Shown here piece by piece: positions 5,964-12,599 of a stretch of 12,599 bases of DNA. The stretch spans positions 1 through 12,599 of the forward strand of contig CAZGDV010000083.1 of the NCBI GenBank assembly GCA_964524995.1, in the 5' to 3' direction. The DNA is from CAZGDV01 sp964524995. Its GTDB lineage: Bacteria; Chloroflexota; Dehalococcoidia; SZUA-161. The notes beneath the pieces were generated by a model that worked only from the letters and a program-made list of their open reading frames with translations, had not been told where the DNA came from and made no database searches. A program made the translations under genes and the position numbers. Position 1 is the first letter of the stretch; each line of letters opens with the position of its first letter.

Positions 5964-6473
5964 ATGTATGATATGACGTTTGTCGACCCCGCAATGACGA
6001 GCTGGTCTCTGCTGCGCCAGACCTGGATCGTCACTAACAAGGTGGCCGAGGCAAGGCTCTCCAGAATGGGGCTGACGCCGGAGAAAGCAGCGGTTCTGTG
6101 GGCATGTAGGGACTACCCCGGCGTACTCACGCCCGCCGAGGTGTCCCGGCTGGTGTTCCGGGAAGCCCAGAGCGTGGCCGGCCTCCTCAACAGGATGGAG
6201 AAGGAAGGACTGGTCAAGAGGATACCGAAGCGCAAGGGCCGGCCCTTCACCGAGATCAAGGCGACTCCCAAGGGCGAAGAGTTGTGTGACCCGGCGGTCG
6301 CCATCCTCAAAGACGTGATCCAGGGACTAACGTCTGATCTCGCTCCGGAGGAGCGTGATCACTTTCACAACACCCTGCAGAAACTCCGCGACAAGATGTT
6401 CGACCAGCTCCATATGGAGCTGGGACACCCACCGGCGTTCAGGACCGAAGACACCATCCCCCTGAACTGGTAA
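5964..6473 (+). CDS. MarR-family transcriptional regulator (copy 1)
   Basis: A 169-residue winged-helix regulator of the MarR type. A helical N-terminal region (to about 40) is followed by GLTPEKAAVLWACRDYPG, the helix-turn-helix LTPAEVSRLVFREAQSVAGLLNRMEKEGLVKR (about 55-90, partly quoted), and the wing IPKRKGRPFTEIKATPKG. The C-terminal helices would form the dimer domain, as usual for MarR. The start ATG at 5964 has GAGG 9 bases upstream, which is modest; an ATG at 5973 is an alternative. It is about 76% identical by hand count over the first 100 aligned residues to the regulator at 8863, with no gaps. It is divergent from the small membrane protein gene and convergent with the MBL-fold gene. 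Its ligand is unknown. Confidence 0.9.
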   Translation: MYDMTFVDPAMTSWSLLRQTWIVTNKVAEARLSRMGLTPEKAAVLWACRDYPGVLTPAEVSRLVFREAQSVAGLLNRMEKEGLVKRIPKRKGRPFTEIKATPKGEELCDPAVAILKDVIQGLTSDLAPEERDHFHNTLQKLRDKMFDQLHMELGHPPAFRTEDTIPLNW

Positions 6474-6510
6474 GTGCCCACTACCCTGTCAGTGGCTTTC
6501 CGTCGCTCCC

Positions 6511-7182
6511 TCAGAGGCTGTTGACGTATTGCATGATGTAGCGTTCGACGGCGCTTGCAGGCTCGTATATGCCGAAATGCCCCTCGCAGAGAACGTCGGC
6601 CCCCAGCTCCATGAGCCTAAGCAGAGATTGCCTCGCAGCTGCCGGATCCGCTCCCCACTCAATGTAATAGGGACCGTGGATGTCCTGGCCGAAGAGCACC
6701 CTCTTCCCGCCGACATCGATATACGCCGCAATGCTTCCCGGCGTGTGGCCCGGGATATGTACCACGTTGACCACCAGGTCACCGACTTCCAGCATCGACT
6801 CAGACCCCTGCAGTCTAACGTCCACCGGGCAGGGCACGTACCTGACGCGATAGACCTCAGCGGCTGTGCCGTGACCCTTCTCTATCGCGTCAGAGTCCAG
6901 TTCGTGGGCCACGATCTTTGCACCGAGCCTGTCCCTGAACTCGTGTAGCGCTCCGATGTGGTCGATATGACCATGAGTCGCCAGCACGGTCTTGAGCCTG
7001 GCCAAGTCGAATCCCAAGGACTCGATGTTCGATACGATCCGATCGTAGCTTCTGCCGGCACCGGCGTCTATGAGCAGCAGCTCTCCACCATCGATCAGGT
7101 ACACGCAGCAGTCGTAAGGATGAGATACGTCGGAATCCCCAACGAGGTATACACGCTCAGCAACGCGGAATGGCTTTGCCAT
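6511..7182 (-). CDS. MBL-fold metallo-hydrolase
   Basis: A 223-residue metallo-beta-lactamase-fold protein. The metal-binding THGHIDH motif is at residues 69-75, HIPGHTPGSIA provides the next histidine, FGQDIHGP the bridging Asp, and CEGHFGIY the last histidine. It is therefore complete and probably binds two metal ions. The length and the simple layout fit the glyoxalase II-like/hydrolase group, but the substrate cannot be read from the motifs. Start: the frame opens with GTG at 7185 followed by ATG at 7182; AGAGG lies 7 bases before the ATG, so I prefer 7182. It is the last of three same-strand genes (HAD, transglutaminase-like, MBL), 49 bases after its neighbour, and convergent with the MarR gene, with 37 bases between the stops. 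Confidence 0.9.
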   Translation of the reverse strand: MAKPFRVAERVYLVGDSDVSHPYDCCVYLIDGGELLLIDAGAGRSYDRIVSNIESLGFDLARLKTVLATHGHIDHIGALHEFRDRLGAKIVAHELDSDAIEKGHGTAAEVYRVRYVPCPVDVRLQGSESMLEVGDLVVNVVHIPGHTPGSIAAYIDVGGKRVLFGQDIHGPYYIEWGADPAAARQSLLRLMELGADVLCEGHFGIYEPASAVERYIMQYVNSL

Positions 7183-7231
7183 CACACGACCTCTGTCACT
7201 TGCAGCAGCGGCTTGCCTGCCTCGACCATCG

Positions 7232-7915
7232 TTATGTCACCTGCCGCCCCAGCTCCCTCATACGCTCGAACTGTGCGTTGACCCAAGCGAATGTCTCATC
7301 ACGGTTCTTTCTGAACCGCCGGCGGGCCTGCCTTTCCCTGGCCCACTCATCTACACTGGCCAGCAGCAACACATTGGCTTGGCCCGAATCATCGAGGACC
7401 GGTTTCCTCTCCAGCGGTATCCCCATAGCCTGCATTCCGCGCTCCAGCGCCGTATCACGAGCGGGATCGACCTGCCGCCATCCACCAAGCCATACCTCAC
7501 AGTCCACGTGGTCCTGCTGCACGGGAGCCGATCCCAGGCGATCAGCCATCCTTTCATCGCCGATCATCGACGACCAGAGTTCAGCCTCTGTGCTAATCTT
7601 GAACACGCGGTATCTGACGGGAATACCGAGCGACCTGAGGAGGGCAACAAGCAGATTCGTCTTGCCAGAGCACATACCCCAGCCCTTCGCCAACGTCTCG
7701 GAAGCCTTAACGTCCCAGTCCTCGAGGCCATACGGCATCTCTTTCACGAAGGAGAAGACGGACTCGAACGCCTCGCCAGGATGGCGACAGCCCCCGGCCA
7801 GCTGATGTGCCTTTTCGCCGATGGCCGCGCACTTGTCGAAGTCGCAGAGATCGCTAGAATCAAGGTATTGCTCCAACTCAGCTGCCATGGACCGATGCAC
7901 CGATTCGTCAGGCAT
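7232..7915 (-). CDS. Transglutaminase-like domain protein
   Basis: A 227-residue protein with the papain-like transglutaminase core. GWGMCSGKTNLLVALLRSLG carries the catalytic Cys82, DHVDCEVWLGGW the His136, and RQVDPARD the Asp150, giving a full triad in the correct order and spacing. No signal peptide or membrane helix is seen, so it is probably cytoplasmic, unlike many such proteins. Bacterial members act as proteases, amidases or cross-linking enzymes; the substrate here is unknown. Start: the frame extends to 7978, but that would overlap the HAD gene by 71 bases. I chose the ATG at 7915, which overlaps the HAD stop by 8 bases and suggests coupling, although the ribosome site is weak. The C-terminus is rich in Arg, Glu and Lys (WARERQARRRFRKNRDE) and is probably helical. 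Confidence 0.84.
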   Translation of the reverse strand: MPDESVHRSMAAELEQYLDSSDLCDFDKCAAIGEKAHQLAGGCRHPGEAFESVFSFVKEMPYGLEDWDVKASETLAKGWGMCSGKTNLLVALLRSLGIPVRYRVFKISTEAELWSSMIGDERMADRLGSAPVQQDHVDCEVWLGGWRQVDPARDTALERGMQAMGIPLERKPVLDDSGQANVLLLASVDEWARERQARRRFRKNRDETFAWVNAQFERMRELGRQVT

Positions 7916-8651
7916 TCCGCAGATACGCCGAGAGCTCCCTTTCGTCTGCCGGAGCGAAGGCTCCATACCGCCGGACACATCTGGTCCTCAGATGTTCATC
8001 GGCCAGGAAGGCTACGACCGGATGCCCAACCAGATCAAAGCAGCCCTCGTCGTCGTCGCTGTCGCCGATGTACACCACGTGTTGCGCATCCAACCCGTGC
8101 TCCTGCAGTAACGCAGCCAAGTACTCGTGCTTGTGCCTGTAGATGTCCAGTCGGAACCCCAGGGCTTTCCCTCGACTCTCATCGAGGCCATCGCCGGCAA
8201 CGAAATCGAAGAAGCCGATGTATCCAGCAGCAGAGAGGATAGCCTCTATGCCACGCCCGTAGCCGGCAGACAGTATGCCAGTTATGGTACCAGCCTGGTG
8301 GCAGTCTCTCACCACACACAACACCCGACGATCGAGCTGCGCCTGCGTCTCCGCCTTGTCGGCGTAGTCCTCAACGGCCCTGTCGATCCAGGATACCGGA
8401 ACGCCGCTGATGATTATCCTATTGTAGACGGCGAACATCTCTCGGACAAAGTCGAAATCGTCGTCCACACGCTCACCAATATGTAGCTCCCTTAGCCTCC
8501 TCCTGGCCCGAAGAATACGCACCATCCTGGTCACTCGCAACGGGAAGCACGCCCGGAAGATGGAGACCGCTATGTGCTCCAGTATCGGCCTCTCGTTCCT
8601 GTGACCGATGATCGTCCCATTCCAGTCACATATGATAGCCTGTACGGGCAT
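7908..8651 (-). CDS. HAD-superfamily hydrolase
   Basis: A 247-residue HAD-fold protein. Motif I is CDWNGT (nucleophile Asp9), motif II LSAGYG (Ser128), a lysine follows in ESRGKALGF (Lys162) or RHKHEY (Lys174), and motif IV is IGDSDDDEGCFD (196-204). A helical cap insert (about 20-110), rich in Arg, fits a C1-type cap as in phosphoserine phosphatase and related enzymes. The usual second Asp of motif I (DxD) is replaced by Asn11, which in phosphatases acts as general acid/base; the change is seen in other HAD branches too. The substrate is unknown. Start: ATG at 8651 with GAGGAGG 8 bases upstream. It is the first gene of a three-gene unit and is divergent from the second MarR regulator. Confidence 0.88.
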   Translation of the reverse strand: MPVQAIICDWNGTIIGHRNERPILEHIAVSIFRACFPLRVTRMVRILRARRRLRELHIGERVDDDFDFVREMFAVYNRIIISGVPVSWIDRAVEDYADKAETQAQLDRRVLCVVRDCHQAGTITGILSAGYGRGIEAILSAAGYIGFFDFVAGDGLDESRGKALGFRLDIYRHKHEYLAALLQEHGLDAQHVVYIGDSDDDEGCFDLVGHPVVAFLADEHLRTRCVRRYGAFAPADERELSAYLRNA

Positions 8652-8680
8652 CTGCGGGCCCTCCTCAACGGCTTAGACAG

Positions 8681-8700
8681 CAGTCTATCACATATGACTG
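8681..8700. repeat. Inverted repeat upstream of the HAD gene, possible operator
   Basis: CAGTC (8681-8685) and GACTG (8696-8700) form a 5-base inverted repeat with a 10-base spacer, nested in a wider GACAG/CTGTC pair (8676-8680 and 8698-8702). It lies 30-50 bases before the HAD start and about 160 bases before the MarR start. The size fits a dimeric winged-helix regulator site, but the repeat is short and may be chance. Confidence 0.3.
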
Positions 8701-8783
8701 TCCGCGCACTACTTCAAGCACCGAACTCAGGTGACATCGCCTGGATGACCGCGATCTCTTCCACTCTAGAAAGCATCTTCCAG

Positions 8784-8812
8784 TTGACATATATCAGTGT
8801 TTCCTCTAGGAT
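8784..8812 (+). promoter_or_regulatory. Sigma70-like promoter of the second marR-like gene
   Basis: A perfect -35 TTGACA (8784-8789), a 17-base spacer and TAGGAT (8807-8812). The start would be near 8819, about 44 bases before the ATG at 8863. The surrounding DNA is A+T-rich compared with the rest of the window. Confidence 0.65.
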
Positions 8813-8862
8813 ACTCTGTGACATAGTATATCTTCAGAGACGGTCTCATGGGGAGGTAATTA

Positions 8863-9381
8863 ATGCTGGACATGAAGATGTACGACCTGGAGTTCACCGA
8901 TCCAGCGATGACGGTGTGGGCACTGCTGCGGCAGACACATACAGCGATCAACAAGGTGGCCGAGGTCAGGCTGGCAAAGAAAGGCCTTACGCCTGAGAAG
9001 GCCGCCGTCCTCTGGGCTTGCAGGGACTATCCAGGCATTGTGACCCCAGCCGAGATCGCCCGCCTCGTCTTCCGCGAGGCACAGACGATCGCCGGGCTAC
9101 TCAACCGCATGGAGAGAGAAGGACTGATCAAGCGAATCCCCAAGCGAAAGGGCCGCCCCTACACCCAGATCAAGCTCACGCCAAGGGGCGCGGAACTCGT
9201 CGACCCGGGTGTACAGGTTCTGAGAAGCCTGATCGAGAGTCTAGTCGAGGGCATGCCAAAACAAGAAAGGGACCAGTTGATCAAGACGCTCGCTGCAATC
9301 AGGAGCAAGATGATAGCCCAGATTCACATAGAGGCAGGCAGTCCAGCTGTGTTCGAGGGGAAGCCTATCAAGCCGTGGTAG
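8863..9381 (+). CDS. MarR-family transcriptional regulator (copy 2)
   Basis: A 172-residue paralogue of the regulator at 5964, aligned without gaps through the DNA-binding domain. GLTPEKAAVLWACRDYPG and IPKRKGRP are identical in both, and the recognition region AEIARLVFREAQTIAGLLNR differs by only a few conservative changes. This implies that the two may recognise similar DNA. The C-terminal third, which forms the dimer surface, differs much more, so heterodimers are less likely than separate homodimers. Start: ATG at 8863 with GGAGGT 5 bases upstream; the N-terminus has four residues more than copy 1. It is divergent from the HAD-transglutaminase-MBL unit, which is the obvious target candidate. 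Its last 14 bases overlap, tail to tail, the end of the DRTGG gene. Confidence 0.9.
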   Translation: MLDMKMYDLEFTDPAMTVWALLRQTHTAINKVAEVRLAKKGLTPEKAAVLWACRDYPGIVTPAEIARLVFREAQTIAGLLNRMEREGLIKRIPKRKGRPYTQIKLTPRGAELVDPGVQVLRSLIESLVEGMPKQERDQLIKTLAAIRSKMIAQIHIEAGSPAVFEGKPIKPW

Positions 9382-10375
9382 ACAACAGAGCTTCGTTGAC
9401 CGCTCGCATGTCCAAGCTGCCGGCCGTGACTTGCCCGAGCCTCTGAGCCCGCTTCTCGACGTGCTCGCCGGCCTTGTCCAGTACCGACTCTAGGGCCTCC
9501 ATGGTGCTCACCGTGTCCTTCTCAACCTTCACAATCGGTACATCCAGCTCCCGGGCACGGCTCATGATCGCGGGCAGGGGCTCGATACCGCCCGTGAGCA
9601 CCAGGCACTTGGTCGATGTGGTCAGGGCTGCAAGCTGGATGTCAGCATGATCTCCCCGTGTGATCACTGCCTTGTTCTCCTTGAGCGTCAAGTAGGAGAG
9701 CGCGGAATCCGCCGACAGGGCACCGACCATCCAGCTTTCGACGAGTTCGCCCGCCCGTTCCTCGGAGTTCAGTACGCTCCCGCCAACGTGTTCCGCCAGC
9801 TCCCCCACGCTCACCGAGAAGAGAGCACGTATCTCGGACATCACCCCGAGCACCCTTGTGCCTCCCCGCTCGAGGGGACGAATCACGAGGTCATTAAACA
9901 CCTCGCGCTTGCTCTCAGGTACTGCGTTGAACACGACGCCGATCAGGCGATCTCCGAGCGCACTCGTCGCCTGCTGCACCGTGTCACCCAGAGCGCCGTC
10001 TTCGTACCGGACAACGAGCACCACCTTCGCCTTCATTGCATCAGCAGCCTTGGCAACGGGTCCAGTGTCGGAACCAGCGGTCGCGCCCTCCACCAGCACC
10101 ACCTCTTTCCCCTTCGCAATCTTCCCCACAGCCTCAGCGGCACTCTTCATTGCCGCATCATTGAGATCACCGGAGACCAGGCAAAGAGAGTCAGCAGACT
10201 CACTCAGGCCGAGGGCTTGCTTCACAAACTCCGCATCCTTCTTGCCGCCGGCATCACCCGACGCATTCGCATAGCCAACGCCCCGGCCTTCCGCCTGGAG
10301 GCTCTTGCCCAACCCGACGCAGAGTGTAGTCTTCCCGGCACCTTCCTTCGTAGAGGCGACATACAGGACTGACAT
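9368..10375 (-). CDS. P-loop (BioD-like) and DRTGG-domain protein
   Basis: A 335-residue protein with two parts. Residues 1 to about 200 form a P-loop NTPase domain of the dethiobiotin synthetase/CobQ-like type: YVASTKEGAGKTTLCVGLGK at 5-24 holds the Walker A variant, and VVLVEGATAG a later strand and loop. The remainder is a DRTGG domain (TRGDHADIQLAAL, then CLVLTGG), the same pairing found at the N-terminus of many phosphate acetyltransferases (Pta). The Pta catalytic domain itself is missing. Such stand-alone forms are known as AAA/DRTGG proteins and are thought to be nucleotide sensors or regulators; the function is not proven. Start: the frame is open far upstream to 10819 but that part is antisense to the HIT gene. 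AAGGAGGT lies 4 bases before the ATG at 10375 and decides the start. It has its own divergent promoter. Confidence 0.88.
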   Translation of the reverse strand: MSVLYVASTKEGAGKTTLCVGLGKSLQAEGRGVGYANASGDAGGKKDAEFVKQALGLSESADSLCLVSGDLNDAAMKSAAEAVGKIAKGKEVVLVEGATAGSDTGPVAKAADAMKAKVVLVVRYEDGALGDTVQQATSALGDRLIGVVFNAVPESKREVFNDLVIRPLERGGTRVLGVMSEIRALFSVSVGELAEHVGGSVLNSEERAGELVESWMVGALSADSALSYLTLKENKAVITRGDHADIQLAALTTSTKCLVLTGGIEPLPAIMSRARELDVPIVKVEKDTVSTMEALESVLDKAGEHVEKRAQRLGQVTAGSLDMRAVNEALLSTTA

Positions 10376-10410
10376 GTATACCTCCTTGGCCCGCTTGTCT
10401 CCGACATAAA

Positions 10411-10438
10411 AGTATAGCACATTCGTCCGATCAGGCAA
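10411..10438 (-). promoter_or_regulatory. Promoter of the DRTGG-protein gene
   Basis: On the minus strand TTGCCT (10433-10438), a 16-base spacer and TATACT (10411-10416), with TGC before the -10 box. Transcription would start near 10404, about 29 bases before the ATG at 10375. Confidence 0.6.
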
Positions 10439-10467
10439 TGCTTGCACTCGAAAAACCGATCCACCTC

Positions 10468-10476
10468 TGGTAGAAT
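10468..10476 (+). promoter_or_regulatory. Extended -10 element before the HIT gene
   Basis: TGG-TAGAAT (10468-10476) lies about 50 bases before the HIT start. No good -35 box is found at 17 bases (TCGAAA); TTGCAC at 10442-10447 is too far (23 bases). It may be an extended -10 promoter that needs little -35 contact. Confidence 0.45.
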
Positions 10477-10527
10477 GCCGTCGAGACCACCCCGCGAAGG
10501 CACGCCGGGACAGAGAGGCCGAACAGC

Positions 10528-11004
10528 ATGAAACACATCTGGGCACCCTGGAGAATCGAATACATAAGGTCCAACAAGGACGAGGGCTGCATATTCTGCG
10601 ATAAGGCAGCCGAGAGCGACGACCCCAAGAACTACATCCTCTATCGAGGAAGCCTGTGCTTCGTGATGTTGAACGCCTATCCCTACAACCCGGGGCATCT
10701 GATGGTAGCGCCGTACCGGCACGTAGACAACGTCGAGGGCCTTTCCGACGACGAACTACTCCAGCTCTTCGACCTGGTAAGAAAGTCAACGCGCGCACTG
10801 ACCGAAGCCTACAATCCACAGGGGTTCAACATCGGCATCAACCAGGGCAGGGTCGCGGGCGCCGGTATCGAGGACCACATCCACGCTCACGTCGTGCCCC
10901 GCTGGAACGGCGACACCAACTTCGTGACCACCGTTGCTGATCTGCGTGTCCTGCCGGATGCACTGAGCTCTACTTACGAAGACCTCAAGGGAAAGATCAT
11001 CTAG
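10528..11004 (+). CDS. HIT-family hydrolase (Ap4A-type nucleotidyl hydrolase/transferase)
   Basis: A 158-residue histidine-triad protein. The motif DHIHAHVVPRW (His117, His119, His121) is complete, and His119 is the expected nucleophile. CIFC at residues 21-24 with later histidines is the zinc-binding feature seen in many bacterial members. The N-terminus MKHIWAPWRIEYI and the block NAYPYNPGHLMVAPYRHV are typical of the Ap4A phosphorylase/hydrolase-like branch of HIT proteins, which cleave or transfer nucleotidyl groups on dinucleoside polyphosphates or similar compounds. The exact substrate is not readable. Start: ATG at 10528 with GAGAGG 9 bases upstream. It is divergent from the DRTGG gene and upstream of uvrA on the same strand, with 112 bases between them and a separate candidate promoter for uvrA. 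Confidence 0.92.
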   Translation: MKHIWAPWRIEYIRSNKDEGCIFCDKAAESDDPKNYILYRGSLCFVMLNAYPYNPGHLMVAPYRHVDNVEGLSDDELLQLFDLVRKSTRALTEAYNPQGFNIGINQGRVAGAGIEDHIHAHVVPRWNGDTNFVTTVADLRVLPDALSSTYEDLKGKII

Positions 11005-11040
11005 GCGGGTACCGGCCCTTCTGTAGCCTTCACATTGCCC

Positions 11041-11069
11041 TTATCCGGCTTCGCAACGTGTGCTACAAT
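11041..11069 (+). promoter_or_regulatory. Candidate promoter of uvrA
   Basis: TTATCC (11041-11046), a 17-base spacer and TACAAT (11064-11069), with TGC before the -10 box. The -35 box is poor, so the TGn element may matter. The start would be near 11076, about 40 bases before the ATG. I see no recognisable LexA site of the E. coli or Bacillus type around it. Confidence 0.5.
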
Positions 11070-11116
11070 GAAGGTCCAGGCAAGTGACTCCATCTCCGTC
11101 GAGGAGAATCTCAGAT

Positions 11117-12599
11117 ATGCCACTCGATGCCATCGTCGTCAGAGGGGCCCGCGAGCACAACCTCAAGAACATCGACGTCACCATACCCCGTGACCGCTTC
11201 GTCGTAATCACCGGTCTGTCGGGCTCGGGTAAGAGCTCTCTGGCATTCGACACGATATACGCTGAGGGCCAGCGCCGCTACATTGAGTCCCTGTCGGCCT
11301 ACGCGCGCCAATTCCTGGGCAGGATGGAGAAGCCGGATGTGGACTACATCGAAGGGCTGAACCCGGCTATCTCCATCGACCAAAAGGGCGTCAGTCGCAA
11401 CCCCCGGTCCACGGTCGGCACCGTTACCGAGGTCTACGACTACCTCAGGCTCCTCTTCGCCCGCGTGGGCCACCCGCATTGTCCGAACTGCGGCCGCGAG
11501 ATAGCGCGCCAGACGGTGCAGCAGATCGTCGACGCGATATTGGCCCTCCCATCCGGGACGCGGTTCATGATAATGGCCCCACTGATAAAGGACCGGAAGG
11601 GCGAGCATCAGGCGGTGTTCGAGGACCTGCGAAAAGCAGGGTATGTCCGCGCCCGCGTCGATGGACGCATTCACGACCTGTCCGACGAGTTTAACCTCGA
11701 CAAGAACAAGCGTCACACAATCGAGGCAGTAGTCGATCGCCTGGTCATTGACGGGGGCGAACAGACCGGACGCATCTCCGACTCGGTCGAGACCGCACTC
11801 AAGCTCGGGGCCGGTGTCGCCCTGGTCTCCATCGTCGACGGCGAGGAACTCCTCTTCTCAGAGCACTTCGCCTGCGTCCACTGCGGCATCAGCCTGGGTG
11901 AGATCGCGCCTCGCACCTTCAGCTTCAACAGCCCGCACGGCGCTTGTCCCGAGTGCACAGGCCTCGGTGTCCGACTCGAAATGGACCCCGACCTAGTGGT
12001 CCCCAACAAGGCATTGACGATGGCCGAGGGCGCTATCAGGCCCTGGGCACGATCCGCGACAATGGGTACATGGTATGCCAGTATGCTGGAGGCTGTGGCG
12101 CGCCATTACGGCTTCACCGTCGGCACTCCGATCAGCGAGCTAACCGACGAACAGCTGAGAGTGGTGTTGTACGGGAGCGGAAGCAAGATGGTGGCTGTGA
12201 AGCACCACACGGGGATCGGGGGTGTGTACCAGTACACGACTCCGTTCGAAGGGGTGATCCCCAACCTGATGCGCCGCTACAGGGAGACCGAATCAGACTA
12301 CGTTCGCGCCGAGATCGAGCGCTACATGCGGTCGAAGCCATGCCCGGGGTGCGGCGGCCAACGGCTCAAGATCGAGTCACTGGCCGTAACCGTCGACGGA
12401 CTCAACATCTCGAGGGTGAGCAGGATGTCGATAGGCCAGGCCATCGAATGGACCACCCGTCTCGACGTTTCGCCTGAAGGCAGCGGCAAGGCTGTACTTA
12501 CTGATAGGGAGCAGCTTATAGCGCGCCAGATCATCAAGGAGATTCGATCCCGCCTGGGCTTCCTCATGAACGTCGGCCTCGATTACCTCACCCTGGATC
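11117..12599 (+). CDS. uvrA: UvrABC excinuclease subunit A, N-terminal half (runs off the window)
   Basis: The first 494 codons of UvrA, the DNA-damage sensor ATPase of nucleotide excision repair, which works as a dimer with UvrB. The open frame is unbroken to the window edge; the family is about 940 residues, so about half is present. Residues 1-17 read MPLDAIVVRGAREHNLK, and the first Walker A is GLSGSGKSS at 33-41. The segment RRYIESLSAYARQFLGRMEK and GLNPAISIDQK are near-invariant. Zinc-binding cysteines are visible: CPNCG at 122-125, FACVHCG at 252-257 with a matching CPEC about 20 residues later (the first zinc finger, Cys253 as in E. coli), and CPGCGG at 409-414. Start: ATG at 11117 with GAGGAG 10 bases upstream, slightly long spacing, but the protein starts exactly where homologues do. 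It follows the HIT gene but has its own promoter candidate. Confidence 0.97.
   Translation, partial: MPLDAIVVRGAREHNLKNIDVTIPRDRFVVITGLSGSGKSSLAFDTIYAEGQRRYIESLSAYARQFLGRMEKPDVDYIEGLNPAISIDQKGVSRNPRSTVGTVTEVYDYLRLLFARVGHPHCPNCGREIARQTVQQIVDAILALPSGTRFMIMAPLIKDRKGEHQAVFEDLRKAGYVRARVDGRIHDLSDEFNLDKNKRHTIEAVVDRLVIDGGEQTGRISDSVETALKLGAGVALVSIVDGEELLFSEHFACVHCGISLGEIAPRTFSFNSPHGACPECTGLGVRLEMDPDLVVPNKALTMAEGAIRPWARSATMGTWYASMLEAVARHYGFTVGTPISELTDEQLRVVLYGSGSKMVAVKHHTGIGGVYQYTTPFEGVIPNLMRRYRETESDYVRAEIERYMRSKPCPGCGGQRLKIESLAVTVDGLNISRVSRMSIGQAIEWTTRLDVSPEGSGKAVLTDREQLIARQIIKEIRSRLGFLMNVGLDYLTLD

Noticed and set aside
6478..6495. Possible terminator CCACT-N8-AGTGG between the MarR and MBL genes
   Set aside because: Only 5 base pairs with an 8-base loop and a short CTTTC tail; too weak to call.
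7916..7978. Longer start for the transglutaminase-like protein
   Set aside because: It would overlap the HAD coding region by 71 bases and adds no recognisable domain sequence.
10376..10819. 148-residue N-terminal extension of the DRTGG gene
   Set aside because: It is antisense to the HIT gene, is Arg/Cys/Ser-rich nonsense, and a perfect AAGGAGGT lies directly before the ATG at 10375.
1..12599. CRISPR arrays, tRNA genes, rRNA, insertion sequences or phage genes
   Set aside because: No regularly spaced repeats, cloverleaf, transposase or phage motif was seen on reading both strands; a short degenerate element could still have been missed.

Overview
This is G+C-rich bacterial chromosome (near 60% by eye), densely packed with short intergenic gaps. 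Its most telling content is a selenium-metabolism operon whose selD gene carries an in-frame UGA codon. The organism therefore very probably makes selenocysteine, which points to an anaerobe or facultative anaerobe. A Chloroflexota (Dehalococcoidia-like) origin is plausible from the gene set, but this is a guess; no rRNA is present. There is no tRNA, CRISPR array, insertion sequence or phage gene that I can see.

Layout. (1) 3-356 (+): C-terminal end of an AMP-dependent acyl-CoA synthetase, closed by a very strong hairpin (379-415) shared with the convergent selenium operon. (2) 4291-475 (-): five tightly coupled genes, in transcription order a YedE-type membrane transporter, a DUF3343 putative Se/S carrier, a ribokinase-like/NAD(P)HX-dehydratase-like protein, a TusA/SirA-like CPxP carrier, and SelD. 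The true SelD start is at 1524: codon 18 is UGA at the catalytic Cys position, followed by a perfect 6-bp hairpin that fits a bacterial SECIS. (3) 4541-5440 (+): a divergent LysR regulator, probably controlling the operon. The region between them holds a near-consensus promoter for the operon overlapped by an inverted repeat. (4) 5476-5787 (-): a small three-helix membrane protein, divergent from (5) a MarR regulator (5964-6473, +). (6) 8651-6511 (-): a HAD hydrolase, a transglutaminase-like protein and an MBL-fold hydrolase, flanked on the other side by (7) a second, closely related MarR regulator (8863-9381, +). (8) 9368-10375 (-): a P-loop/DRTGG-domain protein, divergent from (9) a HIT-family hydrolase (10528-11004, +) and (10) the first 494 codons of uvrA (11117 to the end, +).

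How it fits together. The inferred logic of region 2 is import of a sulfur- or selenium-containing species by YedE, handling as a protein-bound persulfide/perselenide by the DUF3343 and TusA-like proteins, and ATP-dependent conversion of selenide to selenophosphate by SelD for selenocysteine synthesis. The kinase-like protein has no assigned job in this pathway and is the least explained member. selA, selB and selC are not in this window and must lie elsewhere if the UGA is read as Sec.

Several promoters resemble sigma70 sites, and four of them have a TGn extended -10 element.
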